DNA of 64,000 nucleotides from Lachnospiraceae bacterium (GTDB lineage: Bacteria; Bacillota; Clostridia; Lachnospirales; Lachnospiraceae). Below the pieces are notes generated by a model that was not told the DNA's origin, did not search any database, and saw nothing but the letters and a program-made list of their open reading frames with translations. The position numbers and the translations under genes were made by a program. The stretch spans positions 1 to 64,000 of the forward strand of contig JAETRD010000002.1 in assembly GCA_021770345.1 (NCBI GenBank), read 5' to 3'. Shown here one piece after another: positions 35,086 through 44,798 of the stretch; the first letter of the stretch is position 1; the number at the start of each line of letters is the position of its first letter.

Positions 35086-37212
35086 ATGGCAACAGAGACA
35101 AAGAAAAAGGTGAAGAAAAGGAAAAAGAAACCTCTGCTGAAGTTTCCGAGAAGAATGCAGAAAAAGCTGATTGTCATGTTCGGTGTCATCGCGCTGATGC
35201 TGATCGGACTGATGGGACGTCTGATGTATATCGAACAAACCAGCGGAGAGAAATATGAGAAGATCGTTTTGTCACAGCAGGGGTACGACAGTCAGACGAT
35301 TCCGTACCAGAGAGGAGACATCCTTGACATCAAGGGGAATGTTCTTGCGACAAGTATCGCGGTATACAATGTGATTCTCGACTGTGCGGTGATGACCGAC
35401 GACGAAGATTGCATTGACCCGACAATCCGCGCACTTGTCTCGTGCTTTCCGGAACTGTCCGCGGACGAGCTCTACGGCTATGCGCGGGAGGAGAAGGCGA
35501 GGCGCTATATTGTTTTGAAGAAAAAGGCTTCCTATGAGGAGATACAGCCCTTTGTCGAGATGCAGGAAGCGGTGGACGAGGAAGATAAGAAAATTAATCC
35601 GAATATCAAGGGGGTGTGGTTTGAAAAAGAGTATCAGAGGGAATACCCGTACGGCGCCCTGGCAAGCGCCGTCGTCGGATTTACCGCGTCGGGGAACGTG
35701 GGCGTCAATGGCCTGGAAAACTATTACAACAGTGTGTTAAACGGCGTCAACGGAAGAGAATACGGTTATCTGAATACCGACAATAACTTTGAGAAAATGC
35801 TCAAGGCTGCCAAAAACGGAAACACGATTGTCTCGACGATCGATATGAATATCCAGTCGGTTGTGGAGGCAAAGATTGCGGAGTTTAACGAGGCCTACAC
35901 AGGCGCTTTCCGGTCAGAGGATGCGGGGGCGACGCATATCGGAGTCGTCATTATGAATCCGACGAACGGAGACGTGCTTGCAATGGCGAATTATCCCAAT
36001 TACAGCCTGAGCGACCCGCGTGATCTGTCCGCATACTATACCGAGGAAGAGCTTGCGGGGATGAGCGAAGATGAAAAGATGGATATCTTAAACGGGCTGT
36101 GGCAGAATTTCTGCGTGTCCTACACCTACGAACCGGGTTCCACCGCAAAGCCTTTTACCGTCGCCGCCGGTCTTGAAACGGGTCTTTTGAACGGTACGGA
36201 GACCTATTACTGCGACGGCTATGAGGAAGTGGGCGGACATCGGGTGAACTGCGTCGTTCGGAGCGGTCATGGCATGGAGACATTGGAGGAGACACTGATG
36301 AACTCCTGCAATGATGCGCTGATGCAGATGAGCTATGTGATCGGAAACGATAATTTTGCGAAATACCAGCAGATTTTCGGATTCGGACAGAAGACGAACA
36401 TTGATCTGCCGGGGGAGACGAGGACAGATTCGCTGATCTATACGAGTGACAATATGAAGCCGATCGATCTGGCCACAAATTCCTTCGGACAGAATTTCAA
36501 CACGACAATGATTCAGCTGGCGAGTGCGTATTGCTCGCTGGTCAACGGCGGGTATCTGTATCAGCCCCATATAGTGAAAAAGATTACGGATGAAAACGGG
36601 AATGTCATCGAGAATATTTCGCCTACGGTGCTGCGGCAGACGGTGTCGAAGAATACCGGAGATATGCTGAAAGGATATATGTATTCGACGGTGACGTCGG
36701 GAACGGGAGCGACGGCAAAAGTGGACGGATACTCTATGGGCGGTAAGACGGGAACCGCGCAGAAGGCCGGACGCGACGGCGTCAATTACCTGGTTTCCTT
36801 TATCGGTTTTGCGCCGGTGGAGGACCCGCAGTTAGTGATCTACTGTGTCGTGGACGAACCGAATGCCGAGGAGCAGTATCACAGCACCTTTGCGCAGAAC
36901 ATTGTGCGGGAGATTCTCGAGGAAGTGCTTCCTTATATGAATATATACCGGGACGAGGAGACGACAGGGATTCATTCCGGATGGGATATCCGGGGCGAAG
37001 AGACCGGAGCCTCTGCGATGACCGATATTATCAACAACGAAGAACCCGAAGAGGACAGTGGTCTGCCGGCCGAGGATGGACTTACCGATGTGCCGGACAC
37101 CACGGGAGATCTGCCGGAATATACGGGGGAACCTGTGGAGGGGGTTGACACCGCGGAACCGGGCACACAGGATGTGCCGGTATCAGACCCGGCTGTACAG
37201 GATGCGCCTTAG
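35086..37212 (+). CDS. Class B penicillin-binding protein (FtsI/SpoVD-like), first copy
   Basis: 708 residues. Short basic N-terminus, one membrane helix (about 28-48), PBP dimerisation domain (about 60-270), transpeptidase domain with STAK (Ser near 352), SCN near 407 and KTG near 553. No PASTA domain. The C-terminus is a long acidic Pro/Asp/Glu tail. It should cross-link peptidoglycan at the septum outside the membrane. After the TAG stop the same frame continues for 15 similar Pro/Gly-rich codons to another TAG (37258), so the tail may have been shortened by a nonsense change. Third wall gene of the operon. Confidence 0.93.
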   Translation: MATETKKKVKKRKKKPLLKFPRRMQKKLIVMFGVIALMLIGLMGRLMYIEQTSGEKYEKIVLSQQGYDSQTIPYQRGDILDIKGNVLATSIAVYNVILDCAVMTDDEDCIDPTIRALVSCFPELSADELYGYAREEKARRYIVLKKKASYEEIQPFVEMQEAVDEEDKKINPNIKGVWFEKEYQREYPYGALASAVVGFTASGNVGVNGLENYYNSVLNGVNGREYGYLNTDNNFEKMLKAAKNGNTIVSTIDMNIQSVVEAKIAEFNEAYTGAFRSEDAGATHIGVVIMNPTNGDVLAMANYPNYSLSDPRDLSAYYTEEELAGMSEDEKMDILNGLWQNFCVSYTYEPGSTAKPFTVAAGLETGLLNGTETYYCDGYEEVGGHRVNCVVRSGHGMETLEETLMNSCNDALMQMSYVIGNDNFAKYQQIFGFGQKTNIDLPGETRTDSLIYTSDNMKPIDLATNSFGQNFNTTMIQLASAYCSLVNGGYLYQPHIVKKITDENGNVIENISPTVLRQTVSKNTGDMLKGYMYSTVTSGTGATAKVDGYSMGGKTGTAQKAGRDGVNYLVSFIGFAPVEDPQLVIYCVVDEPNAEEQYHSTFAQNIVREILEEVLPYMNIYRDEETTGIHSGWDIRGEETGASAMTDIINNEEPEEDSGLPAEDGLTDVPDTTGDLPEYTGEPVEGVDTAEPGTQDVPVSDPAVQDAP

Positions 37213-37270
37213 GCGGAGCCGCCCGGGGGAGAGGCGCCGCCGGGGGACGATAATAATTAGTACAATGTAT

Positions 37271-37333
37271 AACCTCACAAAAGTTTGAATAAAATGCCAA
37301 GAGTGGTGTAACTGACTTTTGTGAGGTTTTTCA
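37271..37333 (+). promoter_or_regulatory. Hairpin covering the ribosome binding site of the second PBP gene
   Basis: AACCTCACAAAAGT (37271-37284) is perfectly complementary to ACTTTTGTGAGGTT (37315-37328), then TTTTTC. The right arm contains GAGG, the only ribosome binding site for the ATG at 37335. It could work as an intra-operon terminator or attenuator or as a translation lock. Confidence 0.6.
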
Positions 37334-37334
37334 T

Positions 37335-39083
37335 ATGAAAGAACTGCCCCTGTACCGAAATAAGACTTTTAACCGGAAAAAAATCCTGATTATGTTTCTC
37401 GCCGTGTTTTTTATGATCATGTTTCTGATCGGAAGGCTGGTGTATCTGATGGTGTTCTGCTCGGAATACTATGGTGGGAAGGCACAGAATCTTCACGAGA
37501 GAGAGCGGGATATCAAAGCGGCCAGGGGACGGATTATCGACGCGACGGGAACGGTGCTGGCCACAAACAAATCGGTCTGCACGATATCGGTCATCCACAG
37601 CCAGATTAAGGAGCCCGAGAAGGTGATCGCGGCGCTGGTAAAGGAACTTGGCATTTCCGAGGAGGAGGCCAGGAAGCGGGTGGAGAAGAACAGCTCCATC
37701 GAGCGCGTGAAGACGAATGTGGATAAGGAGGTGGGAGATGCCATCCGCGCTTACGGGCTTGACGGCATCAAGGTAGATGAGGATTATAAGCGGTATTATC
37801 CGTATGACACGATTGCCTCGCGCGTGCTGGGGTTTACCGGCGCCGACAATCAGGGAATCCTCGGACTTGAGGTAAAATATGACTCGTATATGCAGGGAAC
37901 AAGCGGCAAGATCCTGACGCTCACGGACGCCAGAGGCGTCGAGATTGAAAACGCCGGGGAGAACCGCCTCGAGCCGGTAAACGGCAATGACCTGATTATC
38001 TCGATGGATATCAACATCCAGAAGTACTGTGAGCAGGCGGCGCAGAAGGCATATGATAAAAAAAGCGCGGACGGCGTCTCTTTGATTGTGATGAATCCGC
38101 AGAACGGGGAACTGCTTGCGATGGTCAATTACCCGGAATTTAACCTGAACGATCCGTTTACGCTGATCCCGCAGCTGGAACCGGAGGAGGGGACGACGCT
38201 TTCCGAGGAGGAGAAACAGAACCTGCTGAATCAGATGTGGCGGAACCGGTGCATCAGCGATACCTACGAGCCGGGTTCGACGTTTAAGATTATCACGGCC
38301 ACCGCAGCCCTCGAAGAGCATGTAGTCGCACTTACGGACAATTTTTTCTGCCCGGGCTATAAGATGGTGGAGGACCGCAGAATCCGATGCGCGAAGGTGC
38401 AGGGGCACGGGGCGGAGACCTTTGAGACGGGGATTATGAATTCCTGCAACCCGGTTTTTATCGAGCTGGGAGAACGGCTCGGGGTGGATAATTTCTATAA
38501 ATACTTTAAACAGTTCGGGCTGACGCAGAAAACACAGATTGATTTGCCGGGTGAGGCGGCGACCATCATGCATAAGAAAGAAAACGTAGGTCCCGTGGAG
38601 CTTGCGACTGTCTCGTTCGGCCAGTCCTTTCAGATTACGCCGATTCAGCTGGTGACGACCGTCTCCTCCATCATCAACGGAGGAAAGCGGATTACGCCGC
38701 ACTTCGGCGTGGAAATCCGGGATTTTGACGGAAATCTCGTCGAGACACTGCGGTATGAGACGCAGGAGGGGATATGCAGCGAGGAGACCTCGGAGACCAT
38801 GCAGTATCTGCTGCAGCGGGTCGTGGATGACGGCGGCGGCAAGAACGCCAAAATCGAGGGCTACGCCATCGGGGGAAAGACGGCGACCTCCCAGACGCTT
38901 CCCCGAAGCGAGCACCGCTATATCTCGTCGTTTCTGGGATTTGCACCGGCCGACGACCCGCAGGTGCTGGTGCTTGCGATTATCGATAATCCAAAGGGAA
39001 CCTACTACGGCGGCATGATCGCCGCGCCGGTGGTAAAGGAGGTCATGGAAAATATTTTGCCGTACCTTGGCCTTGATAAATAA
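37335..39083 (+). CDS. Class B penicillin-binding protein, second copy (KTA variant)
   Basis: 582 residues. Membrane helix about 16-40, dimerisation domain (RGRIIDATGTVLATN near 57), transpeptidase domain with STFK (Ser near 315), SCN near 370 and GGKTATSQ near 515. The third motif is KTA instead of the almost universal KTG. The rest of the active site looks intact, so it is probably catalytic, perhaps with altered beta-lactam response. No PASTA domain. In tandem with another class B PBP, one may serve vegetative septation and the other sporulation (SpoVD-like). Its ribosome binding site lies in a hairpin. Confidence 0.92.
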   Translation: MKELPLYRNKTFNRKKILIMFLAVFFMIMFLIGRLVYLMVFCSEYYGGKAQNLHERERDIKAARGRIIDATGTVLATNKSVCTISVIHSQIKEPEKVIAALVKELGISEEEARKRVEKNSSIERVKTNVDKEVGDAIRAYGLDGIKVDEDYKRYYPYDTIASRVLGFTGADNQGILGLEVKYDSYMQGTSGKILTLTDARGVEIENAGENRLEPVNGNDLIISMDINIQKYCEQAAQKAYDKKSADGVSLIVMNPQNGELLAMVNYPEFNLNDPFTLIPQLEPEEGTTLSEEEKQNLLNQMWRNRCISDTYEPGSTFKIITATAALEEHVVALTDNFFCPGYKMVEDRRIRCAKVQGHGAETFETGIMNSCNPVFIELGERLGVDNFYKYFKQFGLTQKTQIDLPGEAATIMHKKENVGPVELATVSFGQSFQITPIQLVTTVSSIINGGKRITPHFGVEIRDFDGNLVETLRYETQEGICSEETSETMQYLLQRVVDDGGGKNAKIEGYAIGGKTATSQTLPRSEHRYISSFLGFAPADDPQVLVLAIIDNPKGTYYGGMIAAPVVKEVMENILPYLGLDK

Positions 39084-39140
39084 ATAGAAATAACGTATAC
39101 TGGATAAGTTATCAAACGTAATATACAAGAGGTGTTAGCT

Positions 39141-40094
39141 ATGACATATGAAATTGTACTTCCGGTAATTATTGCATTTGCAGTCAGCGCGGTGCTCGGA
39201 CCGATTATCATTCCGTTTCTGCGGCGGCTGAAAGTCGGGCAGACAGAGCGGAAGGAACTGGAGTCGCATCTTAAGAAAAACGGTACGCCCACGATGGGCG
39301 GGCTGATGATTCTTGCCAGCATTATTGTGACTTCGCTGCTCTATGTGAAAGATTACCCAAAGATGATTCCGGTCCTGTTTATGACGGTGGGATTCGGCGT
39401 GATCGGCTTTCTGGACGACTATCTGAAAGTGGTATTGCGCAGGTCCGACGGCCTTCTGGCATGGCAGAAGATGCTCTGTCAGATTGCCGTCACCGGTGTC
39501 TTTGCATGGTACATGGTATATAAGTCCGGCATTTCGCTTTCGATGCTGATCCCGTTTTCCGGAGGCTGCTATCTGGATGTGGGCTGGCTGGCGGTCCCGC
39601 TGCTGTTTGTCGCGGTGATCGGCACGGTAAACGGCACCAATTTTACCGACGGACTCGACGGTCTTGCCTCGAGTGTGACGGTCATGGTCGCGACATTTTT
39701 CTCGGTGGTAGCCATCGGCACGGATGCCGGAATCGCTCCGATTACCTGCGCCGTTGTGGGAGCGCTGCTGGGCTTTCTGATCTTTAACGTCTATCCGGCA
39801 AGCGTGTTTATGGGGGATACCGGTTCTCTCGCGCTCGGGGGCTTTGTGGTGGCGTCCGCCTATATGATGCAGATGCCGTTGTTTATCCCGATTGTCGGCC
39901 TGATTTATCTGGTGGAGGTACTCTCGGTGATCATTCAGGTTACTTACTTTAAGCGGACCGGAGGAAAGCGTATTTTCCGCATGGCGCCGATTCATCATCA
40001 CTTTGAGCTCGGCGGCTGGTCGGAGACGCGGGTGGTTGCGGTATTTTCGATTGCCACGGCTATCCTGTGCATGATTGCACTGCTGGCATTGTAA
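39141..40094 (+). CDS. mraY: Phospho-MurNAc-pentapeptide transferase
   Basis: 317 residues with about ten membrane helices. Signature loops include KKNGTPTMGG near 45, GFLDDYLKV near 90 (Asp pair), NGTNFTDGLDGLASS near 160 and the His-rich APIHHHFELGGW near 280. It moves phospho-MurNAc-pentapeptide to undecaprenyl phosphate, giving lipid I. ATG 39141 has AGAGGTG upstream; a GTG three codons earlier overlaps that site. murD follows within 30 bp. Confidence 0.97.
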   Translation: MTYEIVLPVIIAFAVSAVLGPIIIPFLRRLKVGQTERKELESHLKKNGTPTMGGLMILASIIVTSLLYVKDYPKMIPVLFMTVGFGVIGFLDDYLKVVLRRSDGLLAWQKMLCQIAVTGVFAWYMVYKSGISLSMLIPFSGGCYLDVGWLAVPLLFVAVIGTVNGTNFTDGLDGLASSVTVMVATFFSVVAIGTDAGIAPITCAVVGALLGFLIFNVYPASVFMGDTGSLALGGFVVASAYMMQMPLFIPIVGLIYLVEVLSVIIQVTYFKRTGGKRIFRMAPIHHHFELGGWSETRVVAVFSIATAILCMIALLAL

Positions 40095-40123
40095 GTACAG
40101 GTGGTGCGGAAACGGAGGAAAAC

Positions 40124-41488
40124 ATGGATTTGACAGGGAAAACGGTTTTGGTGGTCGGCTCCGGAATCAGCGGTGCTTCGGCTGCGGAACTTTTGAAAAA
40201 GAAAGGAATCGCGTTTCTTTTATTTGACGGAAACGAGAAGCTGGATGTCGCGGCGCTGCGCGAACGCCGGCCGGTGTTTGCGGATGCGGAAATTATTCTG
40301 GGGGATATGGACGGCGAGGATATGGCGCGCGTGGACCTGGTGGTCATAAGCCCGGGAGTGCCGACGGATCTTCCGGTGATAAAGGCAATGCGCGAGCGGC
40401 ATCTTCCGATCTGGGGAGAGATTGAGCTGGCGTATCATTTTTCGAAAGGGAAAATCCTGGCGATTACCGGGACGAACGGGAAGACGACAACGACGGCGCT
40501 GACCGGGGAGATCATGCGGAATTATTTTTCGGATGTCAAGGTGGTCGGCAACATCGGAATTCCCTACACTTCGTTGGCCGCGGAGACCACGGAGGAGACC
40601 GTGACCGTGGCGGAGATCAGCAGCTTCCAGCTTGAGACAACCCACGCATTCCGGCCGCAGGTGTCGGCGATCTTAAACATTACCCCGGACCATCTGGACC
40701 GCCATCACACGATGGAGTGCTATATTCGGACCAAGGAAGACATCACGAAAATGCAGGGGCAGGACGAAGTGTGTGTGCTCAATTACGAGGACGAGGCGCT
40801 GCGGGAATTCGGGGAGCAGGTACAGACAAAGGTACTGTATTTCAGCAGCGCGCGAACGCTTGAACGCGGCCTTTATCTGGACGGAACAAAAATCTGCTAT
40901 GCCGCGGGAGGCGGGGAGGAGCCGGTGTGCGTGATCGACGTCGGTGAGCTTCATATTCTCGGCACGCACAACTATGAGAATGCCATGGCGGCGGTGGGGA
41001 TGGCCCTGTCCGTCGGGGTGCCGATGGATAAGATTACGGAGGCGTTAAAGCGGTTTCAGGCAGTGGAACACAGGATTGAGTATGTGACGGAGATACGCGG
41101 TGTCCGCTACTACAACGATTCGAAGGGGACGAATCCAGACGCCGCGATCAAGGGCATTCTGGCGATGGACCGCCCGACGTATCTGATCGGAGGAGGCTAC
41201 GACAAGCAGGCAAAATATGATGAGTGGATAGAGAGCTTTGGCGGCAGGGTCAAAAAGCTGGTATTGATCGGGCAGACCAGGGAGAAAATTGCCACATGTG
41301 CGCAGGCGCACGGCTTTTTTGACTATGTGCTCTGCGACAGCTTGGAGGAGGCGATCGATGTGTGTTATCAAAATGCCGCAGCGGGGGATGCCGTGCTGCT
41401 GTCGCCCGCATGTGCGAGCTGGGGAATGTTTCCGAATTATGAGGAGCGCGGACGCATGTTCAAGGAATATGTGCGCGGCCTTGAATAA
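40124..41488 (+). CDS. murD: UDP-MurNAc-L-alanine--D-glutamate ligase
   Basis: 454 residues. N-terminal Rossmann-like domain (VLVVGSGISGASAAELL), central ATPase with GTNGKTTTTALTGE near 113 and NITPDHLDRHHTME near 185, and a C-terminal ligase domain (YYNDSKGTNPDAAIK near 330). It adds D-glutamate to UDP-MurNAc-Ala using ATP. ATG 40124 has GGAGG five bases upstream. It is followed 13 bp later by ftsW. Confidence 0.97.
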   Translation: MDLTGKTVLVVGSGISGASAAELLKKKGIAFLLFDGNEKLDVAALRERRPVFADAEIILGDMDGEDMARVDLVVISPGVPTDLPVIKAMRERHLPIWGEIELAYHFSKGKILAITGTNGKTTTTALTGEIMRNYFSDVKVVGNIGIPYTSLAAETTEETVTVAEISSFQLETTHAFRPQVSAILNITPDHLDRHHTMECYIRTKEDITKMQGQDEVCVLNYEDEALREFGEQVQTKVLYFSSARTLERGLYLDGTKICYAAGGGEEPVCVIDVGELHILGTHNYENAMAAVGMALSVGVPMDKITEALKRFQAVEHRIEYVTEIRGVRYYNDSKGTNPDAAIKGILAMDRPTYLIGGGYDKQAKYDEWIESFGGRVKKLVLIGQTREKIATCAQAHGFFDYVLCDSLEEAIDVCYQNAAAGDAVLLSPACASWGMFPNYEERGRMFKEYVRGLE

Positions 41489-41501
41489 GAGAGGATTGTA
41501 A

Positions 41502-42620
41502 ATGGCGAGAGGTCAGGACAAAGACAAAAGAGACAAACCAATTCGATATTTTGACTACAGCCTGTTATTCCTGATTATTTTTCTGCTGTGCTTCGGGCTT
41601 ATCATGCTCTACAGCACCAGTTCCTACTACGGCTCGACCCGGTTTGAGGACGCCGCTTATTATCTGAAAAAACAGCTGTTTGCCACGTCGCTCGGGATTG
41701 TCGCGATGATCGTCGTCGCGCGGATTCCGTACCGGTTCTGGATGAACTTGAGCGGGCTGGCATACCTTATGGCGCTGGGACTGTGTACCGCGGTTATTTT
41801 CGTCGGTTCGGAGGCAAAAGGACAGGCGCGGTGGATCTATATCGGGCCGCTCTCGTTCCAGCCTTCCGAGTTTGCAAAGCTTGCGGTCATCCTCTTTCTG
41901 GCCATGGTGGTCTATAAGACTTCAAAGCAGGTGGGAGAGTTTAAGACGCTCGTGAAGATTATGATGATCGTGATGCCGATCGTGGCGGTGGTCGCATATA
42001 ACAATTTAAGTACGGCGATTATCATTCTGGGGATTGCGGTGTGTATGCTGTTTGTGGCAAGTCCGAAGTATTCCCACTTTGTCTTTGTCGGAATGGCCGT
42101 GCTGGTGGTGGGCGTCGTGTTTATCTCGCTGGCGGCTTACCGGGCGGAGCGGATCCAGATCTGGTTAAACCCCGAGGAGCATGAGAAGGGGTATCAGACG
42201 CTTCAGGGACTGTATGCGATCGGTTCCGGCGGTCTCTTCGGAAAGGGGCTCGGAGAGAGCATGCAGAAGCTCGGGTTTATTCCCGAGGCCCAGAACGATA
42301 TGATATTTTCGGTTATCTGCGAGGAACTCGGCCTTTTCGGTGCGGTCTGTCTGATGACGCTGTATCTGCTTTTGATCTGGCGTTTTATGATTATCGCAAA
42401 CAACGCGGCGGACCTGTACGGGGCACTGATCGTGGTCGGTGTCATGGCGCATATATCGATTCAGGTCATCTTAAATATCGCCGTGGTTACCAACACGATT
42501 CCGAATACGGGAATTTCCCTCCCGTTCATCAGTTACGGAGGTACCTCCATCCTGTTTTTACTGTCTGAGATGGGGCTGGCCCTGTCGGTATCGCGGGGGA
42601 TTAAATTCGAGGTTACCTGA
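41502..42620 (+). CDS. ftsW: FtsW/RodA/SpoVE-family peptidoglycan polymerase
   Basis: 372 residues with about ten membrane helices. Typical segments: SSYYGSTRFEDAAYYLKKQ in the first large loop, GPLSFQPSEFAKLAVI near 112 and SYGGTSILFLLSEMGLALSVSRG at the end. SEDS glycosyltransferase that polymerises lipid II with a class B PBP partner. Position in the division operon argues for FtsW rather than RodA, though SpoVE is an alternative. It is followed by ftsQ after 2 bp. No murG gene lies between them. Confidence 0.93.
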   Translation: MARGQDKDKRDKPIRYFDYSLLFLIIFLLCFGLIMLYSTSSYYGSTRFEDAAYYLKKQLFATSLGIVAMIVVARIPYRFWMNLSGLAYLMALGLCTAVIFVGSEAKGQARWIYIGPLSFQPSEFAKLAVILFLAMVVYKTSKQVGEFKTLVKIMMIVMPIVAVVAYNNLSTAIIILGIAVCMLFVASPKYSHFVFVGMAVLVVGVVFISLAAYRAERIQIWLNPEEHEKGYQTLQGLYAIGSGGLFGKGLGESMQKLGFIPEAQNDMIFSVICEELGLFGAVCLMTLYLLLIWRFMIIANNAADLYGALIVVGVMAHISIQVILNIAVVTNTIPNTGISLPFISYGGTSILFLLSEMGLALSVSRGIKFEVT

Positions 42621-42622
42621 TT

Positions 42623-43372
42623 ATGATTAGAGAGCAGAGAAAGCGAAAAAAGAGAAGAAAGATCCGGCTGATCGTCCTGTCGGTATTTCTGCTGGCCGTC
42701 ACCGCGGCGGTTTTGATTATCTGGAATGTGTTTACGGTTTCCGCGGTGGTGGTCGAGGGGAACGATCTGTATTCCGACGAACAGATTGAGAAGCTGGTGT
42801 TAAACGATGAGTATTCCTGGAATTCTCTGTATGTGAATCTGAAATACCGCATTCTCGACGTGGGGGATGTGCCGTTTGTCGATGCGGTGGAGGTTTCGTT
42901 AGACGACCCGCATACGGTGCGCATTGCAGTCTACGAAAAGGGAATTCTCGGGTGCTTTTACATCGATGCGATCGGGCAGTATGCCTATTTTGACAAAGAT
43001 GGTTTTGTTGTGGAAACCTCGACGGAGGAGATCACCGACGTGCCCGTCGTCAGCGGGATAGCCTGCGACTCGGTGGTGCTTTACGAAAAGCTTCCGCTCG
43101 ACAACGAACAGGTACTGCAGAATCTGCTGAACCTGACCCAGACATTAAAAAAATACAATCTTCTGCCGCAGGAAATCTACTATGACGAGAAGACGGAGCC
43201 GACACTCACCTATTACGGGACCCGCGTCATGATGGGAACGGACGAATATCTTTCGCAGAAGGTGGTAAGGCTGTCGGCGATTATGCCTCAGCTGAGCGGG
43301 CTGTACGGCACGCTGCACATGGAGACATGGACGCCGGATACCACGGGTATTATTTATGAGAGAGACGAATGA
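42623..43372 (+). CDS. ftsQ: FtsQ/DivIB division protein
   Basis: 249 residues. Basic N-terminus (REQRKRKKRRKIR), a membrane helix (about 16-38), then a POTRA-like domain starting at VSAVVVEGNDLYSDEQIEKL and the FtsQ beta domain. It forms the FtsQLB complex with FtsL and a DivIC/FtsB homologue. Sequence is divergent as usual for the family, and position between ftsW and ftsZ supports the name. Confidence 0.9.
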   Translation: MIREQRKRKKRRKIRLIVLSVFLLAVTAAVLIIWNVFTVSAVVVEGNDLYSDEQIEKLVLNDEYSWNSLYVNLKYRILDVGDVPFVDAVEVSLDDPHTVRIAVYEKGILGCFYIDAIGQYAYFDKDGFVVETSTEEITDVPVVSGIACDSVVLYEKLPLDNEQVLQNLLNLTQTLKKYNLLPQEIYYDEKTEPTLTYYGTRVMMGTDEYLSQKVVRLSAIMPQLSGLYGTLHMETWTPDTTGIIYERDE

Positions 43373-43482
43373 GGCCCGGATGCCATACAAAAAATTTCAA
43401 AAAATTAGTTGATTAATTCAGAGAAAAATTATATTATAGTGTATATGAGTTTATGTGTACGCATATTTAAGGAGGAAATACC

Positions 43483-44676
43483 TTGCTGGAGATTATGACA
43501 ACGGAGGCAGATACCAGTGCAAAGATCATCGTGATCGGTGTGGGCGGAGCTGGTAATAATGCTGTGAATAGAATGATTGATGAAAGTATCGGAGGAGTAG
43601 AGTTTATCGGGGTTAATACCGATAAGCAGGCGCTTGCACTCTGCAAGGCGCCGACTCTGATTCAGATTGGTGAGAAGCTTACGAAGGGACTCGGAGCTGG
43701 CGCGCAGCCCGAGATCGGGGAGAAGGCTGCGGAGGAGAGCATGGAAGAGCTGTCCGCTGCGGTAAAGGGCGCGGATATGGTATTCGTCACCTGCGGTATG
43801 GGAGGCGGAACAGGGACCGGAGCGGCTCCCGTCGTCGCACGGATTGCCAAAGAGCAGGGGATTTTGACGGTTGGAGTTGTCACCAAACCATTTAAATTTG
43901 AGGCAAAACAGCGCATGGTAAATGCGCTTTCCGGTATCGACCGTCTGAAAGAGAGCGTTGATACTTTAATTGTGATACCGAACGATAAGCTGCTTGAGAT
44001 TGTGGACAGGCGTACCACGATGCCGGACGCGTTAAAGAAAGCGGACGAGGTATTACAGCAGGCCGTGCAGGGAATCACGGATCTGATCAATCTGCCGGCG
44101 CTCATCAACCTCGACTTTGCGGATGTGTCTACGGTTATGAAGGACAAGGGTCTCGCGCATATCGGTATCGGAAACGCCAAGGGCGATGACAAGGCGATTG
44201 AGGCGGTTAAGCTTGCGGTTGCGAGCCCGCTGCTCGAGACGACGATCAGCGGTGCGACCCATGTGATTATCAATATTTCCGGCGATATCTCCCTGATGGA
44301 TGCGAACGATGCGGCAAGTTATGTACAGGATCTGGCGGGGGACAATGCCAATATTATCTTCGGTGCGAAGTTCGACGAGTCCATGACGGACGAGGCGACG
44401 ATCACGGTCATCGCCACGGGGCTTGAGAATGCGCCGAAGCCGAGCAATATCATGCCGAAGCTTCACTATACGAATGAGGCGGGGATGGCGACAAGGCCGG
44501 TATCCGCAGCGGGACTTGGAAGGCCGGCAGCCGCAGGTACGGGATATGCCGCAGGGACTGCAGCACCGACTTCACCGTCCGCATTTTCGGGCATACAAAA
44601 GCCGCGCCAGCCGGAGAGCACCGTAAAGCCGGTGGAACTGAACATACCGGATTTCCTTAAGAATTCCAGAAAATAA
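43483..44676 (+). CDS. ftsZ: Cell division GTPase FtsZ
   Basis: 397 residues. TTG start with AAGGAGG seven bases upstream; an ATG four codons on lacks such a site. [14 protein letters not shown] at the N-terminus, the tubulin signature [10 protein letters not shown] near 107 and the T7 loop [11 protein letters not shown] near 210. A Pro/Ala/Thr linker leads to the C-terminal binding peptide [11 protein letters not shown]. It polymerises with GTP into the division ring. Last gene of the cluster, closed by a terminator. Confidence 0.98.
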   Translation: MLEIMTTEADTSAKIIVIGVGGAGNNAVNRMIDESIGGVEFIGVNTDKQALALCKAPTLIQIGEKLTKGLGAGAQPEIGEKAAEESMEELSAAVKGADMVFVTCGMGGGTGTGAAPVVARIAKEQGILTVGVVTKPFKFEAKQRMVNALSGIDRLKESVDTLIVIPNDKLLEIVDRRTTMPDALKKADEVLQQAVQGITDLINLPALINLDFADVSTVMKDKGLAHIGIGNAKGDDKAIEAVKLAVASPLLETTISGATHVIINISGDISLMDANDAASYVQDLAGDNANIIFGAKFDESMTDEATITVIATGLENAPKPSNIMPKLHYTNEAGMATRPVSAAGLGRPAAAGTGYAAGTAAPTSPSAFSGIQKPRQPESTVKPVELNIPDFLKNSRK

Positions 44677-44690
44677 AAGAGTACACAGCG

Positions 44691-44730
44691 AGAAGTGCCA
44701 GGGCAGATGCCCGGGGCGCTTCTTTTTTTT
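44691..44730 (+). terminator. Terminator of the division cluster after ftsZ
   Basis: AGAAGTGCC (44691-44699) with GGCGCTTCT (44715-44723), an inner GGGC/GCCC, followed by a run of Ts. Confidence 0.88.
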
Positions 44731-44741
44731 AGGTCCCTGTT

Positions 44742-44774
44742 TTGACAAAATATTTGAGAACAAGGGTGTAAAAT
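44742..44774 (+). promoter_or_regulatory. spoIIG-type promoter with long spacer and 0A-box-like site
   Basis: TTGACA (44742-44747), a 21-bp spacer, then TAAAAT (44769-44774). The reverse of TTTGACA reads TGTCAAA, close to the Spo0A box TGTCGAA. The spoIIG promoter of Bacillus subtilis is known for the same over-long spacer, activated by Spo0A~P with sigma-A. Confidence 0.65.
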
Positions 44775-44798
44775 AGAGTGCATTCAGGGAAAAGCGAG

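Noticed and set aside
37275-39128. 617-codon minus-strand frame opposite the second PBP gene
   Set aside because: Antisense shadow of a clear PBP coding sequence.
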